Below, one piece after another: positions 1-7,330 of a stretch of 26,271 nucleotides of DNA. The notes beneath the pieces were generated by a model that was not told where the DNA came from, made no database searches, and saw nothing but the letters and a program-made list of their open reading frames with translations. This DNA comes from CAYSZB01 sp964435475 (GTDB lineage: Bacteria; Chloroflexota; Anaerolineae; Anaerolineales; Anaerolineaceae). The stretch lies in the NCBI GenBank assembly GCA_964435475.1, contig CAYSZB010000031.1, positions 1 through 26,271 on the forward strand. Reading direction: 5' to 3'. Position 1 is the first letter of the stretch, and the number at the start of each line of letters is the position of its first letter. A program made the position numbers and the translations under genes.

Positions 1-57
1 ACCTTTGCGAGGATTGGAAATCCCTCTAATTTATGAAAGAGATATGCAGCTTCGATC

Positions 58-85
58 AAAAAAGACCTCTGTTAGGAGGTCTTTT
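58..85 (-). terminator. Intrinsic terminator of tRNA-Pro
   Basis: A perfect 10-bp stem (60-69 with 76-85, arms AAAAGACCTC/GAGGTCTTTT) with a 6-nt loop lies directly downstream of the minus-strand tRNA. In minus-strand sense it ends in a run of six T. It would end the tRNA transcript about 5 nt after the mature 3' end. Confidence 0.85.
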
Positions 86-88
86 AAG

Positions 89-163
89 TCGGGGCGGGCG
101 GATTTGAACCGCCGACCTCACAGTCCCGAACCGTGCGCTCTAGCCGGGCTGAGCCACGCCCCG
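89..163 (-). tRNA. tRNA-Pro (anticodon CGG)
   Basis: The minus strand folds into a standard 75-nt cloverleaf. The acceptor stem pairs CGGGGCG with CGCCCCG and the discriminator base is A. The anticodon stem is CACGG/CTGTG around loop TTCGGGA, giving anticodon CGG at 126-128, which reads proline codon CCG. The T arm carries the usual GGTTCAAATCC. The 3' CCA is not encoded, so it must be added by the tRNA nucleotidyltransferase. The gene stands alone, with its own promoter and terminator. Confidence 0.96.
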
Positions 164-172
164 AATTTCCAA

Positions 173-200
173 ATTATACCATTCCCCAAGATTTGGGCAA
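173..200 (-). promoter_or_regulatory. tRNA-Pro promoter
   Basis: In minus-strand sense, TTGCCC (195-200) is followed by a 16-bp spacer and TATAAT (173-178). The -10 is preceded by TGG, giving an extended -10 (TGGTATAAT). Transcription would start about 166, just before the mature tRNA 5' end at 163. Confidence 0.7.
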
Positions 201-219
201 GCTTTTTGAGATTCTCACT

Positions 220-225
220 TATAAT
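220..225 (+). promoter_or_regulatory. -10 element of the reductive-dehalogenase-like gene
   Basis: TATAAT lies 17 nt before the ATG at 243, divergent from the tRNA promoter. No convincing -35 is seen. GAGG at 233-236 is the ribosome binding site. Confidence 0.45.
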
Positions 226-242
226 CTTCCTTGAGGTATAGA

Positions 243-1613
243 ATGAAATTTTCATCTACAGATTTTATTTTAATATTTTTATCCCTGTTCTCTCTCTTAT
301 TATTTGGCGGTTTTGCCCTTATCTCATTTCATGAAAAAGAAAGACGGGCTGGTAGGGTCGCCACCCTATTCACATTATCCACACTAATAATTTTCCTTGC
401 TCCGGTTTTCTTATCTAATACAGTCCAGATGATAATCATTTTTATTACTGTTACCCTTATAATGGTCTTCTTCATTCTTATGTTAATCCCGATCGGAAGG
501 CCTGAACATCACCTTGAACAAACAATTAACAAGATTGATGAAAGAGATGTAATATTTTCAAGGAATCAACTGGTACCCGGCACTGAAAAATTCAACACAT
601 ACTACAGGCAACATTCAGACCTCCTGTTACCCGATAATGAATGGCGGAAAAACCCAGGTTTGCTCTCACCCAACGCAGCTTTTTATGAACCATTTTCATT
701 CTCGGCAACCAGTGCAAGTTTTTCGACACTCGCAGCACTGGGACCTTTTGCTGATGGACCGATCAATCCGGATGAAGTTGCCTTAAACCCTCAAGAAGCA
801 ACATTAAAGATCAAAGCGCTTGCCAAATTCCTTGGTGCGATGGAAGTTGGGATTTGCGAATTGAACCCAGTCTACATTTATACAAATACAGGCCGTGGTG
901 CAGGAACTTATGCCGAAGACATCAATCTAGATCATAAATTTGCCATCGCGATGACATTTGAGATGAATCACGAGATGATCAGCGCCAACCCCATGATGCC
1001 AGGTGTGATGGAAACCGGTCATGAATACGTGCAATCAGCCTCAGCGGCAGTCAGGCTCGCAGCAACCATCCGAAACCTTGGACATCCTGCCAGGGCGCAT
1101 TTTGAAGGTAACTACCAGGTGATCCTGCCCCCGATCGCCAGAGATGCCGGATTGGGCGAGATCGGACGGATGTCCCTGCTAATCACTCCAAAGCATGGAC
1201 CACGCGTCAGGTTATCCGTGGTAACGACGGACCTGCCCTTGATCCCGGACCGACCAGTTGTAGATCCATCCGTCATCGATTTTTGTAATATCTGCCAAAA
1301 GTGCGCCTCCACTTGCCCCTCAAAAGCCATTTCGAAATTTGAACGCCAGAAAACGAATGGAGCCTTGCGGTGGGTGATTGACCCGGTGGCCTGCTACGGC
1401 TACTGGACAAAGGTTGGCACAGATTGCGGCCTTTGTATGCGGGTCTGCCCTTATGCCCATGGTTCATCCTTGCATCACCAAGTGATCAGGTGGGGAATCC
1501 GGAAATCCGGCTTTTTCCGCCGGGCAGCCCTGCTTATGGATGATATTTTCTATGGAAAGCACCCCAAACCCAGGAAAGTGCCAACCTGGACCAGCCTGGA
1601 TCCCACAAAATAA
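243..1613 (+). CDS. Membrane-anchored reductive dehalogenase-like corrinoid/Fe-S protein
   Basis: The product is 456 residues. I chose ATG 243 because GAGG (233-236) is 6 nt upstream; an in-frame TTG at 231 would sit before that site. Three hydrophobic helices occupy about residues 7-28, 40-58 and 61-83, and no Tat signal is seen. The rest reads as the reductive dehalogenase (RdhA) catalytic domain, including the family blocks around GLGEIGR, LLITPKHGPRVRL and TDLPLIPDRP. Two ferredoxin-type 4Fe-4S motifs follow: C348-x2-C351-x2-C354-x3-C358-P and C384-x10-C395-x2-C398-x3-C402-P. Family knowledge: RdhA enzymes use a corrinoid to remove halogen from organohalides, normally exported by Tat and held by RdhB. 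No rdhB-like gene is nearby, and the built-in helices would replace it. The epoxyqueuosine reductase QueG is a distant relative, but the CYGYW second-cluster start and the helices fit RdhA better. The substrate is unknown, and the protein may not dehalogenate at all. Confidence 0.85.
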   Translation: MKFSSTDFILIFLSLFSLLLFGGFALISFHEKERRAGRVATLFTLSTLIIFLAPVFLSNTVQMIIIFITVTLIMVFFILMLIPIGRPEHHLEQTINKIDERDVIFSRNQLVPGTEKFNTYYRQHSDLLLPDNEWRKNPGLLSPNAAFYEPFSFSATSASFSTLAALGPFADGPINPDEVALNPQEATLKIKALAKFLGAMEVGICELNPVYIYTNTGRGAGTYAEDINLDHKFAIAMTFEMNHEMISANPMMPGVMETGHEYVQSASAAVRLAATIRNLGHPARAHFEGNYQVILPPIARDAGLGEIGRMSLLITPKHGPRVRLSVVTTDLPLIPDRPVVDPSVIDFCNICQKCASTCPSKAISKFERQKTNGALRWVIDPVACYGYWTKVGTDCGLCMRVCPYAHGSSLHHQVIRWGIRKSGFFRRAALLMDDIFYGKHPKPRKVPTWTSLDPTK

Positions 1614-1623
1614 GGCCAAACGA

Positions 1624-2580
1624 TTAAGGCTTTAGCAAAACCTTTAATACGCCAGGCGATGATGCCCGGTCGAAAGCCTGTAAACCTTTTTCAAGTGGGT
1701 ATATTGAATCGATCAGTATTGTCGGATCGATCAAATCGTTTTCCATTAATTTAATTGCGGGTTTGAATGGTCCACAACGCGAACCGATCAGTTGTATTTC
1801 ATCAACTACGACAGAAGACATATTCAATGTCAAATCCCCTGCAAAAGTGCTTTTCAACACCAGGATGCCACGCGGCCTGACCGCGGTACGTGAGAGCGCA
1901 AAACCTTGCGGAGAGCCGGTCACTTCGACCACCAGGTCTGACCGACCCCGCTCAACCTGATCAGGACTGATGCAGCGTATACCCAAATTTGAAAGGATTT
2001 CAATGGGTTTATGGCGCCTGGCAACAACCTGCAATTCGCAGCCTTTCAGGCCAAGAGTCATCGCAATAAGCAGCCCCAGCCTGCCAGCACCAACAACCAA
2101 AACTCTCATGCCGGGGCTAATGTGGATCTGCTGTTGAATCTCAAGGGCGGCTGCAAGTAATTCCGTAAACACAGCCTTCTCATCACTGACACTATCAGGG
2201 ACAAGATGTAAATTTCGGGCAGGTAATCGTAAATATTCCGCAAAAACGCCTGGATAATTCTGGATGCCCAGAGTCCTGCGGTTTTCACAGTGCGAGGTAT
2301 TGCCAGCCAGACAAGTTGGACAAACACCACAATAAATGCTGATCTCGCCTACCACCCTCTGATTTAACAGTCCTGGATTAGCGGGGGATTGCACCACTTC
2401 ACCGACAAATTCGTGCCCGGGGATATTCGTGAATTTGTAATAGCCTTTGACCATCTCCAGGTCTGTACTGCAAATCCCAGCCAGGTGAAGTTTGACCAGG
2501 ACCTCATCACGACCTAATGCTGGTAATGGAAGTTGATCCCGATAAGACAGACATTGATTTTCAAGCCAAAGCCCTTTCAT
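1624..2580 (-). CDS. Zinc-dependent medium-chain alcohol/polyol dehydrogenase
   Basis: The product is a 318-residue member of the medium-chain dehydrogenase/reductase superfamily, of the threonine/sorbitol dehydrogenase type. Likely catalytic-zinc ligands are C37, H56-E57 and perhaps E140. The structural-zinc loop has C84, C87, C90 and C98. The nucleotide-binding motif is VVGAGRLG (G164, G166, G169). By family it oxidises an alcohol with NAD(P) in the cytoplasm; the substrate cannot be read from the sequence. It is somewhat shorter than the usual ~340 residues. It is the last gene of the mutL - pfkB-type - dehydrogenase run, starting 18 nt after the kinase stop, so a role in the same sugar or polyol route as the kinase is plausible. 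It converges on the RdhA-like gene with only 10 nt between the stop codons. Confidence 0.88.
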   Translation of the reverse strand: MKGLWLENQCLSYRDQLPLPALGRDEVLVKLHLAGICSTDLEMVKGYYKFTNIPGHEFVGEVVQSPANPGLLNQRVVGEISIYCGVCPTCLAGNTSHCENRRTLGIQNYPGVFAEYLRLPARNLHLVPDSVSDEKAVFTELLAAALEIQQQIHISPGMRVLVVGAGRLGLLIAMTLGLKGCELQVVARRHKPIEILSNLGIRCISPDQVERGRSDLVVEVTGSPQGFALSRTAVRPRGILVLKSTFAGDLTLNMSSVVVDEIQLIGSRCGPFKPAIKLMENDLIDPTILIDSIYPLEKGLQAFDRASSPGVLKVLLKP

Positions 2581-2598
2581 TTCCTAATCCAACTCCTA

Positions 2599-3516
2599 TT
2601 AAATCCATTTATCAAGAAAGATCTTTTTATACCAATTATCAAGCTCTGCCTGGCAGAGTAAACCCTCTGCGGCTCCTGCTGTGCCAATTTTGAAGGAAGA
2701 AAAAACAGACGCTTTAGTTAACGCCAAAAAAGGATCATCATGAGCAAGGTACTCATGCAGAAAACAAGAAAAGAGCGCATCACCCGCTCCAATCGTGCTT
2801 ATAATAGGCCGGGTAAAAACAGCAGGACAGGTAAATGCATTTTGGCCTTTGACTTTCAAAAATGATCCTTCAGCCCCCAACCCAATAACAATGATCTCAT
2901 TTCGGAATCTCTTAACCAGTTGATCTGCGACAACCTCAGGCTTATCCCATAGATTATCACTGCTAATAAAAAGGATATTGGCTGATTTCATATAATCCTG
3001 GTTATAAGGATCATTGATGTCACCCAAAGCGTGTACATCCGTTGCGATCCGCTTACCTGCTTGAATCGCAATTTCGAGCATGGGACGGGCAAAATTGATG
3101 TTACAGATCGCTGCCAGATCGCACGAATTCAAAGCCTGGGGAACAAAATCCAATGGATATGCCGTTTCCTGGATGTCTTTCAGGTCTGTATTGATTGCCC
3201 TTTTTCCCTGGCTGTCATATAAAATCACTGATTGCGGAGTTGTATGAATCAGAGGCAAGACGCTTTCCTGATCAATGCCTTCACTTTTCAAGGTCGATCG
3301 CACCAGATCGCCAGCAAAATCCCTGCCCACCAAGGAAAAGAAGGAGACTTCATCACCCAGGGTAAGTAAAGCTTTGGCGATGTTGTAACCGACACCGGAA
3401 ACTGTGCTGTTAACCCCAAAAAATGGGTAGCGTGCTGTTTGGTAGGGAATTGGAAAAGAATCGATCCTTAATGTAGTTTCAATGTTAATCAACCCGGCGA
3501 CAAAAATCCTGCTCAT
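2599..3516 (-). CDS. PfkB-family (ribokinase-like) carbohydrate kinase
   Basis: The product is 305 residues. The N-terminal block has the substrate-site SGVGYN motif at about 40-45. The second PfkB signature, GAGDALFS, lies at 243-250 with catalytic base D246, and SSDNLW at 185-190 sits where substrate/nucleotide contacts occur in ribokinases. By family it phosphorylates a sugar or nucleoside hydroxyl using ATP. The specific sugar is unknown, and the low similarity to named kinases prevents a symbol. It starts 6 nt after the mutL stop and is followed after 18 nt by the dehydrogenase gene, so it is probably co-transcribed with both. Confidence 0.88.
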   Translation of the reverse strand: MSRIFVAGLINIETTLRIDSFPIPYQTARYPFFGVNSTVSGVGYNIAKALLTLGDEVSFFSLVGRDFAGDLVRSTLKSEGIDQESVLPLIHTTPQSVILYDSQGKRAINTDLKDIQETAYPLDFVPQALNSCDLAAICNINFARPMLEIAIQAGKRIATDVHALGDINDPYNQDYMKSANILFISSDNLWDKPEVVADQLVKRFRNEIIVIGLGAEGSFLKVKGQNAFTCPAVFTRPIISTIGAGDALFSCFLHEYLAHDDPFLALTKASVFSSFKIGTAGAAEGLLCQAELDNWYKKIFLDKWI

Positions 3517-3522
3517 AGATCG

Positions 3523-5253
3523 TTAACGCGCTCCGGAGCGTCCAAACTGTCTCTCCAGCAGGTCTGCAGATAGATGGATCATCGTTGGGCGTCCATGGGG
3601 ACAGGTGCGCGGAGAATTGCAACTTTCCAAGTCCAGTAACAGTGCTTTTTGTTCAATCTCGGACAGTTTCTGACCACCCTTTATCGCCATCCTTTTACAA
3701 ACCCTTGCTGCTACAAGCGCTTCAACCTCTGATTGCAGAGGTGTCTCATCTTCTTCAGAGGTTTCGATCAACCCCATGAGGGCATCTTGTGGATCTCCTT
3801 TGGTCAATATCGACGGTATCGCCCTTATCACGTAAGAATTAGGACCAAATTCTTCCAAATCAAAACCCAATGCTGCTAGGACTTCAACTCTTGAATTAAA
3901 TAACTCAACTTTTTCCCGCGGAACCTGGAAAATGGGTGCATCTGACAAAGATTGCGATGGAATGCTTTTAGCCGAGAATTGAGCCATCAATTGTTCAAAA
4001 AGAACCCGCTCATGGGCTGCATGCTGATCGATAAGGTAAAGCCCATCCGGACCTTCTGCAACCAGATAGGTATTAGCCACCTGCCCAACCAGGCGCAAAA
4101 GTGGTAAACCATCCCTCGTAAAAGCCATTTTCGTTTGAGTAACAGCCTGATCACCAGGATCAACTCCACCAGGTTGATTGGAGACTTGACTGCCCATTTC
4201 CCATGCAGGGTCAATTTGCCTGCTCTGCCCCCCCCAGTTGGGATACATCTGGACTACCGGAACAGGTGAAGAGGCCAAGAGAGCTTTACGAACCGCTCTT
4301 TGCACCAGGCTGAAGATGCCCAATTCCTCCCTGAACCGTACCTCAGCCTTTGCCGGATGGACATTGACATCCACCTGGGTTGGTGGAACCTCGATGAAAA
4401 GCATGGCTATCGGAAAGCGACCAACCATGAGCATGGTATGGTAGGCTTTGATCACGGCAGACGTTACAGATGCGTCCTGAACCCACCTTCCATTGACAAA
4501 TGTGATAATGTCCTTGCGATTAGATCGGGTAAGCGCAATTGGACTGATAAATCCCTGGATGCGGGTCGATCGATCAACAAAATCAACTTCGATCATCTGG
4601 CGGGCCTCAGCAATGCCAATTATGATATTGAGTAATTCCCGTTTATCGCCACTGCCACTGGTGTGAAGTTTTTGGGAACCATCCTGGATATATTCCCAAC
4701 GAATGGAAGGATATGCCATGGCATAACGCAAGATCAGCGTTTGGATTTGACTTCTTTCAGTGACTTCAGATTTTAAGAATTTTAAGCGCGCTGGAACATT
4801 AAAAAAGAGGTCTTCAACCCTGACCAGAGTTCCCTGTGGCGCACCAACTGGTACCAGGTTCTCACATCTCCCACCTTCCATGCGGATACTGACCCCATTA
4901 TTACCCTTGCCATCGAATGAAACCAGGGTTAAGCGAGAAACTGAACCGATGGAAGCTAAAGCTTCACCACGAAAACCCAAGGTATTAATCGCAAAGAGGT
5001 CTTCGGTTTTCTGTAATTTACTGGTGGCATGTCTCGCCAATGCGAGTGCTATTTCATCGGCAGGAATACCAATGCCATCATCAGAAACCTCGATCAAGCT
5101 TTCCCCTGCGCCTTTAATTATGATCTTTATCTTTTTTGCTCCAGCGTCGATCGCATTTTCGATCAGTTCCTTTACAACAGAGGCAGGGCGCTCAACCACC
5201 TCACCAGCTGCAATCTGGGATGCGATATGATCTGGCAATATATGAATTGGCAT
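3523..5253 (-). CDS. mutL: DNA mismatch repair protein MutL
   Basis: The product is 576 residues. ATG 5253 is chosen because GGAG sits 6 nt upstream; an upstream in-frame TTG at 5265 overlaps that site. The N-terminal GHKL ATPase has E29 in ELIENAIDAGA, DDGIGI, ATSKL and TLGFRGEAL. The C-terminal dimerisation/nuclease domain carries the metal-binding motif DQHA(X)2E(X)4E from D409 to E420, with VCKRMAIKGG and CPHGRP motifs near the end. This is the endonuclease form of MutL found in bacteria lacking MutH: it nicks the error-containing strand after MutS recognition. Neither mutS nor mutH is in the window. It is first in a minus-strand operon and divergent from uvrC, so two repair genes share one intergenic region. 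Confidence 0.97.
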   Translation of the reverse strand: MPIHILPDHIASQIAAGEVVERPASVVKELIENAIDAGAKKIKIIIKGAGESLIEVSDDGIGIPADEIALALARHATSKLQKTEDLFAINTLGFRGEALASIGSVSRLTLVSFDGKGNNGVSIRMEGGRCENLVPVGAPQGTLVRVEDLFFNVPARLKFLKSEVTERSQIQTLILRYAMAYPSIRWEYIQDGSQKLHTSGSGDKRELLNIIIGIAEARQMIEVDFVDRSTRIQGFISPIALTRSNRKDIITFVNGRWVQDASVTSAVIKAYHTMLMVGRFPIAMLFIEVPPTQVDVNVHPAKAEVRFREELGIFSLVQRAVRKALLASSPVPVVQMYPNWGGQSRQIDPAWEMGSQVSNQPGGVDPGDQAVTQTKMAFTRDGLPLLRLVGQVANTYLVAEGPDGLYLIDQHAAHERVLFEQLMAQFSAKSIPSQSLSDAPIFQVPREKVELFNSRVEVLAALGFDLEEFGPNSYVIRAIPSILTKGDPQDALMGLIETSEEDETPLQSEVEALVAARVCKRMAIKGGQKLSEIEQKALLLDLESCNSPRTCPHGRPTMIHLSADLLERQFGRSGAR

Positions 5254-5270
5254 AATAAACTCCAAGCAAA

Positions 5271-5276
5271 ATTATA
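5271..5276 (-). promoter_or_regulatory. Putative -10 of mutL
   Basis: In minus-strand sense TATAAT lies 17 nt before the mutL ATG. No clear -35 is seen at normal spacing. The leader would be only about 10-12 nt and would consist largely of the GGAG ribosome binding site. Confidence 0.45.
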
Positions 5277-5326
5277 ATCGCTAATGGCGCGCAACATTAT
5301 CTAAACAATTCGACATACCTTGTATA

Positions 5327-5335
5327 TGCTAAAAT
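5327..5335 (+). promoter_or_regulatory. Extended -10 promoter of uvrC
   Basis: TGCTAAAAT is an extended -10 element (TG-n-TAAAAT). TCGACA at 5310-5315 is a poor -35 with a 14-bp gap. Only 9 nt separate the hexamer from the uvrC ATG, so the transcript is predicted to begin at or within a few bases of the start codon. Confidence 0.5.
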
Positions 5336-5344
5336 GATGGCAAT

Positions 5345-7207
5345 ATGAGTGCAACCGAACACATAATCAACATCCTGGGTTCTTTGCCGGAAAAACCCGG
5401 TTGTTACCTGATGAAGGATGAAACCGGAAAGATCATCTATGTCGGGAAGGCAATCAACCTTCGCAGCCGGGTGCGGTCATATTTTCACGAATCTGCTGAC
5501 CATTCATACAAAACCATGCAACTCGTTGAAAGAATTTCAGACATCGAGTTTATTGTTGTAGGTTCAGAACTTGAAGCACTAATCCTTGAGATGAACCTGA
5601 TCAAGCAACACCGTCCCCGCTATAACGTACGTTTAAAAGACGACAAGCGTTATCCATACATCAAGGTGCATTGGTCTGATCCGTTTCCGAAGCTTTCAGT
5701 GACACGCCGAATGCTTGATGATGGATCGAGGTACTTTGGACCCTACACTTCAGTATGGGCAGTCCACCAAACTCTGGAGGTTCTGCGAAGGATATTTCCT
5801 TATCTAACCTGCGCCCGCGAGATCACCGGGAAAGATGCCAGGCCTTGTTTGTATTTTGACATCAAGTTGTGCACAGGTCCGTGTATTGGTGCAATCGACC
5901 AAAGCAACTACCGCCAGATGATCGACAATCTCTGCAAATTTCTTGAGGGTCGGACGGAAAATGTAATTCAGCGTTTGCAAACAGATATGCAAACAGCATC
6001 AGAAGAAATGCGCTATGAAAAAGCTGCCGCAATCCGCGACCAGATTCAGGCGATTGACCAGGTTGTCGAGAAACAGAAAGTGATTTCGGACGAACAAAAA
6101 GACTCGGATATTATCGCCATGGCCAGATCGGATGGAGAGGCCTGTGTGCAGATCTTTTTTGTGCGTTCGGGCAAATTGATCGGGAGGGAGTATTTCATCC
6201 TTGAAGGAACTGAAGAGGAAAACGACCAGCAGATATTAAGCGAATTCGTTAAGCAATTCTATTCTCAGGCTACATTTATTCCACAGGCGGTGATGCTTCC
6301 ACAAGAACTCGAGGAAGCCCAGATCATTAACCAATGGCTGAACACTCGGAAGCCGGATGAAAAAGTGGAATTCCTCATCCCAAGGCAGGACAGCTCCAGG
6401 AACCTGGTCGATATGGCCACAGAAAACGCAGTGGAAACTCTGCGCTCTCTAAGAACCCGCTGGTTGGCAGACAAGGACAGGCAGCACGAGGCGTTAAGTG
6501 AACTTAAAAAGGCTCTTTCCCTTAAGGAAATTCCGAATCGTATCGAGTGTTATGATATTTCCACCATCCTGGGGACCTCAAGCGTTGGCAGCATGGTGGT
6601 TTTTGAACAGGGTATTGCTAATAAAAAGTACTATCGACGGTTCAATATCCGATATGTGGAAGGTCAGGATGACTTCGCCAGTATGGAGGAGGTCCTGACC
6701 AGGCGCTTCAAGCGCTGGCAAATTGCAGAAGAGCAAAAAGAGGTACCAGGAAAAAAACCTGACCTGGCATTTTCGCTTCTGCCAGACCTTTTAATCGTGG
6801 ATGGCGGAAAAGGACAATTGGCAAGAGCCATCAAGGTGCTGGATGAATTTGATTTGTCAGAAAAAGTACCTGTTGTTGGCCTGGCGAAGCAACAGGAGGA
6901 ATTTTTCCTTCCCGGGAAAAAGGATTCTGTCATATTAGACAACCATTCACAAGGGTTCTACCTTATCCAGCGCATCCGGGATGAAGCCCACAGGTTTGCC
7001 ATTACAGCCCACCGCACCAAACGGTCAAAGGTTGGTTTGGCATCAAGGTTAGATTCGATACCAGGAATTGGACCAACGCGGCGTAGAGAATTGCTGGCAA
7101 AATTTGGTTCGATCGACGGAATTTTAGCAGCAGCAGACGAAGAACTCTCAGGAATAAAAGGCATTACAATAGAGTTAGCACAACTTATTAAGACTGAATT
7201 GGAGTAG
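5345..7207 (+). CDS. uvrC: UvrABC system protein C (excinuclease subunit)
   Basis: The product is 620 residues, the usual UvrC length. The N-terminal GIY-YIG nuclease (about 14-92) has G19-C-Y21 and Y32-V-G34, which makes the 3' incision. The UVR domain with YEKAAAIRDQI begins at Y224 and contacts UvrB. The C-terminal RNase H-like nuclease, which makes the 5' incision, shows CYDIS, VDGGKGQ and DEAHRFA, and tandem helix-hairpin-helix motifs follow from about 566 (SIPGIGPTRRREL) to the end. It works with UvrA and UvrB in nucleotide excision repair; neither gene is in the window. No SD sequence is visible before ATG 5345, in keeping with a leaderless or near-leaderless mRNA. The downstream small ORF begins 2 nt after the stop, suggesting an operon. 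Confidence 0.97.
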   Translation: MSATEHIINILGSLPEKPGCYLMKDETGKIIYVGKAINLRSRVRSYFHESADHSYKTMQLVERISDIEFIVVGSELEALILEMNLIKQHRPRYNVRLKDDKRYPYIKVHWSDPFPKLSVTRRMLDDGSRYFGPYTSVWAVHQTLEVLRRIFPYLTCAREITGKDARPCLYFDIKLCTGPCIGAIDQSNYRQMIDNLCKFLEGRTENVIQRLQTDMQTASEEMRYEKAAAIRDQIQAIDQVVEKQKVISDEQKDSDIIAMARSDGEACVQIFFVRSGKLIGREYFILEGTEEENDQQILSEFVKQFYSQATFIPQAVMLPQELEEAQIINQWLNTRKPDEKVEFLIPRQDSSRNLVDMATENAVETLRSLRTRWLADKDRQHEALSELKKALSLKEIPNRIECYDISTILGTSSVGSMVVFEQGIANKKYYRRFNIRYVEGQDDFASMEEVLTRRFKRWQIAEEQKEVPGKKPDLAFSLLPDLLIVDGGKGQLARAIKVLDEFDLSEKVPVVGLAKQQEEFFLPGKKDSVILDNHSQGFYLIQRIRDEAHRFAITAHRTKRSKVGLASRLDSIPGIGPTRRRELLAKFGSIDGILAAADEELSGIKGITIELAQLIKTELE

Positions 7208-7209
7208 GT

Positions 7210-7314
7210 ATGGCAGAAAGACAGCAGAAAAAGACAAAATTATTCCAGGTGATCACAGCAATTATTGCTTTTATCATGATATTGGCAATGGTCCTGTCAA
7301 TGATTAGATTTTAA
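7210..7314 (+). CDS. 34-residue single-pass membrane peptide
   Basis: An ATG at 7210, two bases after the uvrC stop, opens a 34-codon frame ending TAA at 7312-7314. GGAG (7201-7204) lies 5 nt upstream, inside the end of uvrC. The peptide has a basic, hydrophilic head (MAERQQKKTK) and one hydrophobic helix from about residue 12 to 32, ending MIRF. This is the architecture of many tiny bacterial membrane peptides, such as DUF4044-like ones, but I cannot assign a family. The tight position between uvrC and the SagB-like gene, the good ribosome binding site and the clean amphipathic layout argue for a real gene. Function is unknown. Confidence 0.7.
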   Translation: MAERQQKKTKLFQVITAIIAFIMILAMVLSMIRF

Positions 7315-7330
7315 AGTTGAGGAGGAATAA

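Noticed and set aside
231..242. TTG start adding four residues to the reductive-dehalogenase-like protein
   Set aside because: The GAGG ribosome binding site lies inside this extension, 6 nt before ATG 243.
243..1613. Epoxyqueuosine reductase (QueG) for this gene
   Set aside because: QueG lacks N-terminal membrane helices and has a CISYxT second-cluster start; here it is CYGYW with C-x10-C spacing, as in RdhA.
1606..1640. Terminator between the RdhA-like gene and the dehydrogenase
   Set aside because: Only a short, bulged stem (AAGCC/GGCCTT) with a four-T run; too weak to call.
4760..5230. 156-codon open frame antisense to mutL
   Set aside because: It mirrors the conserved MutL ATPase domain, has no recognisable protein features and no ribosome binding site.
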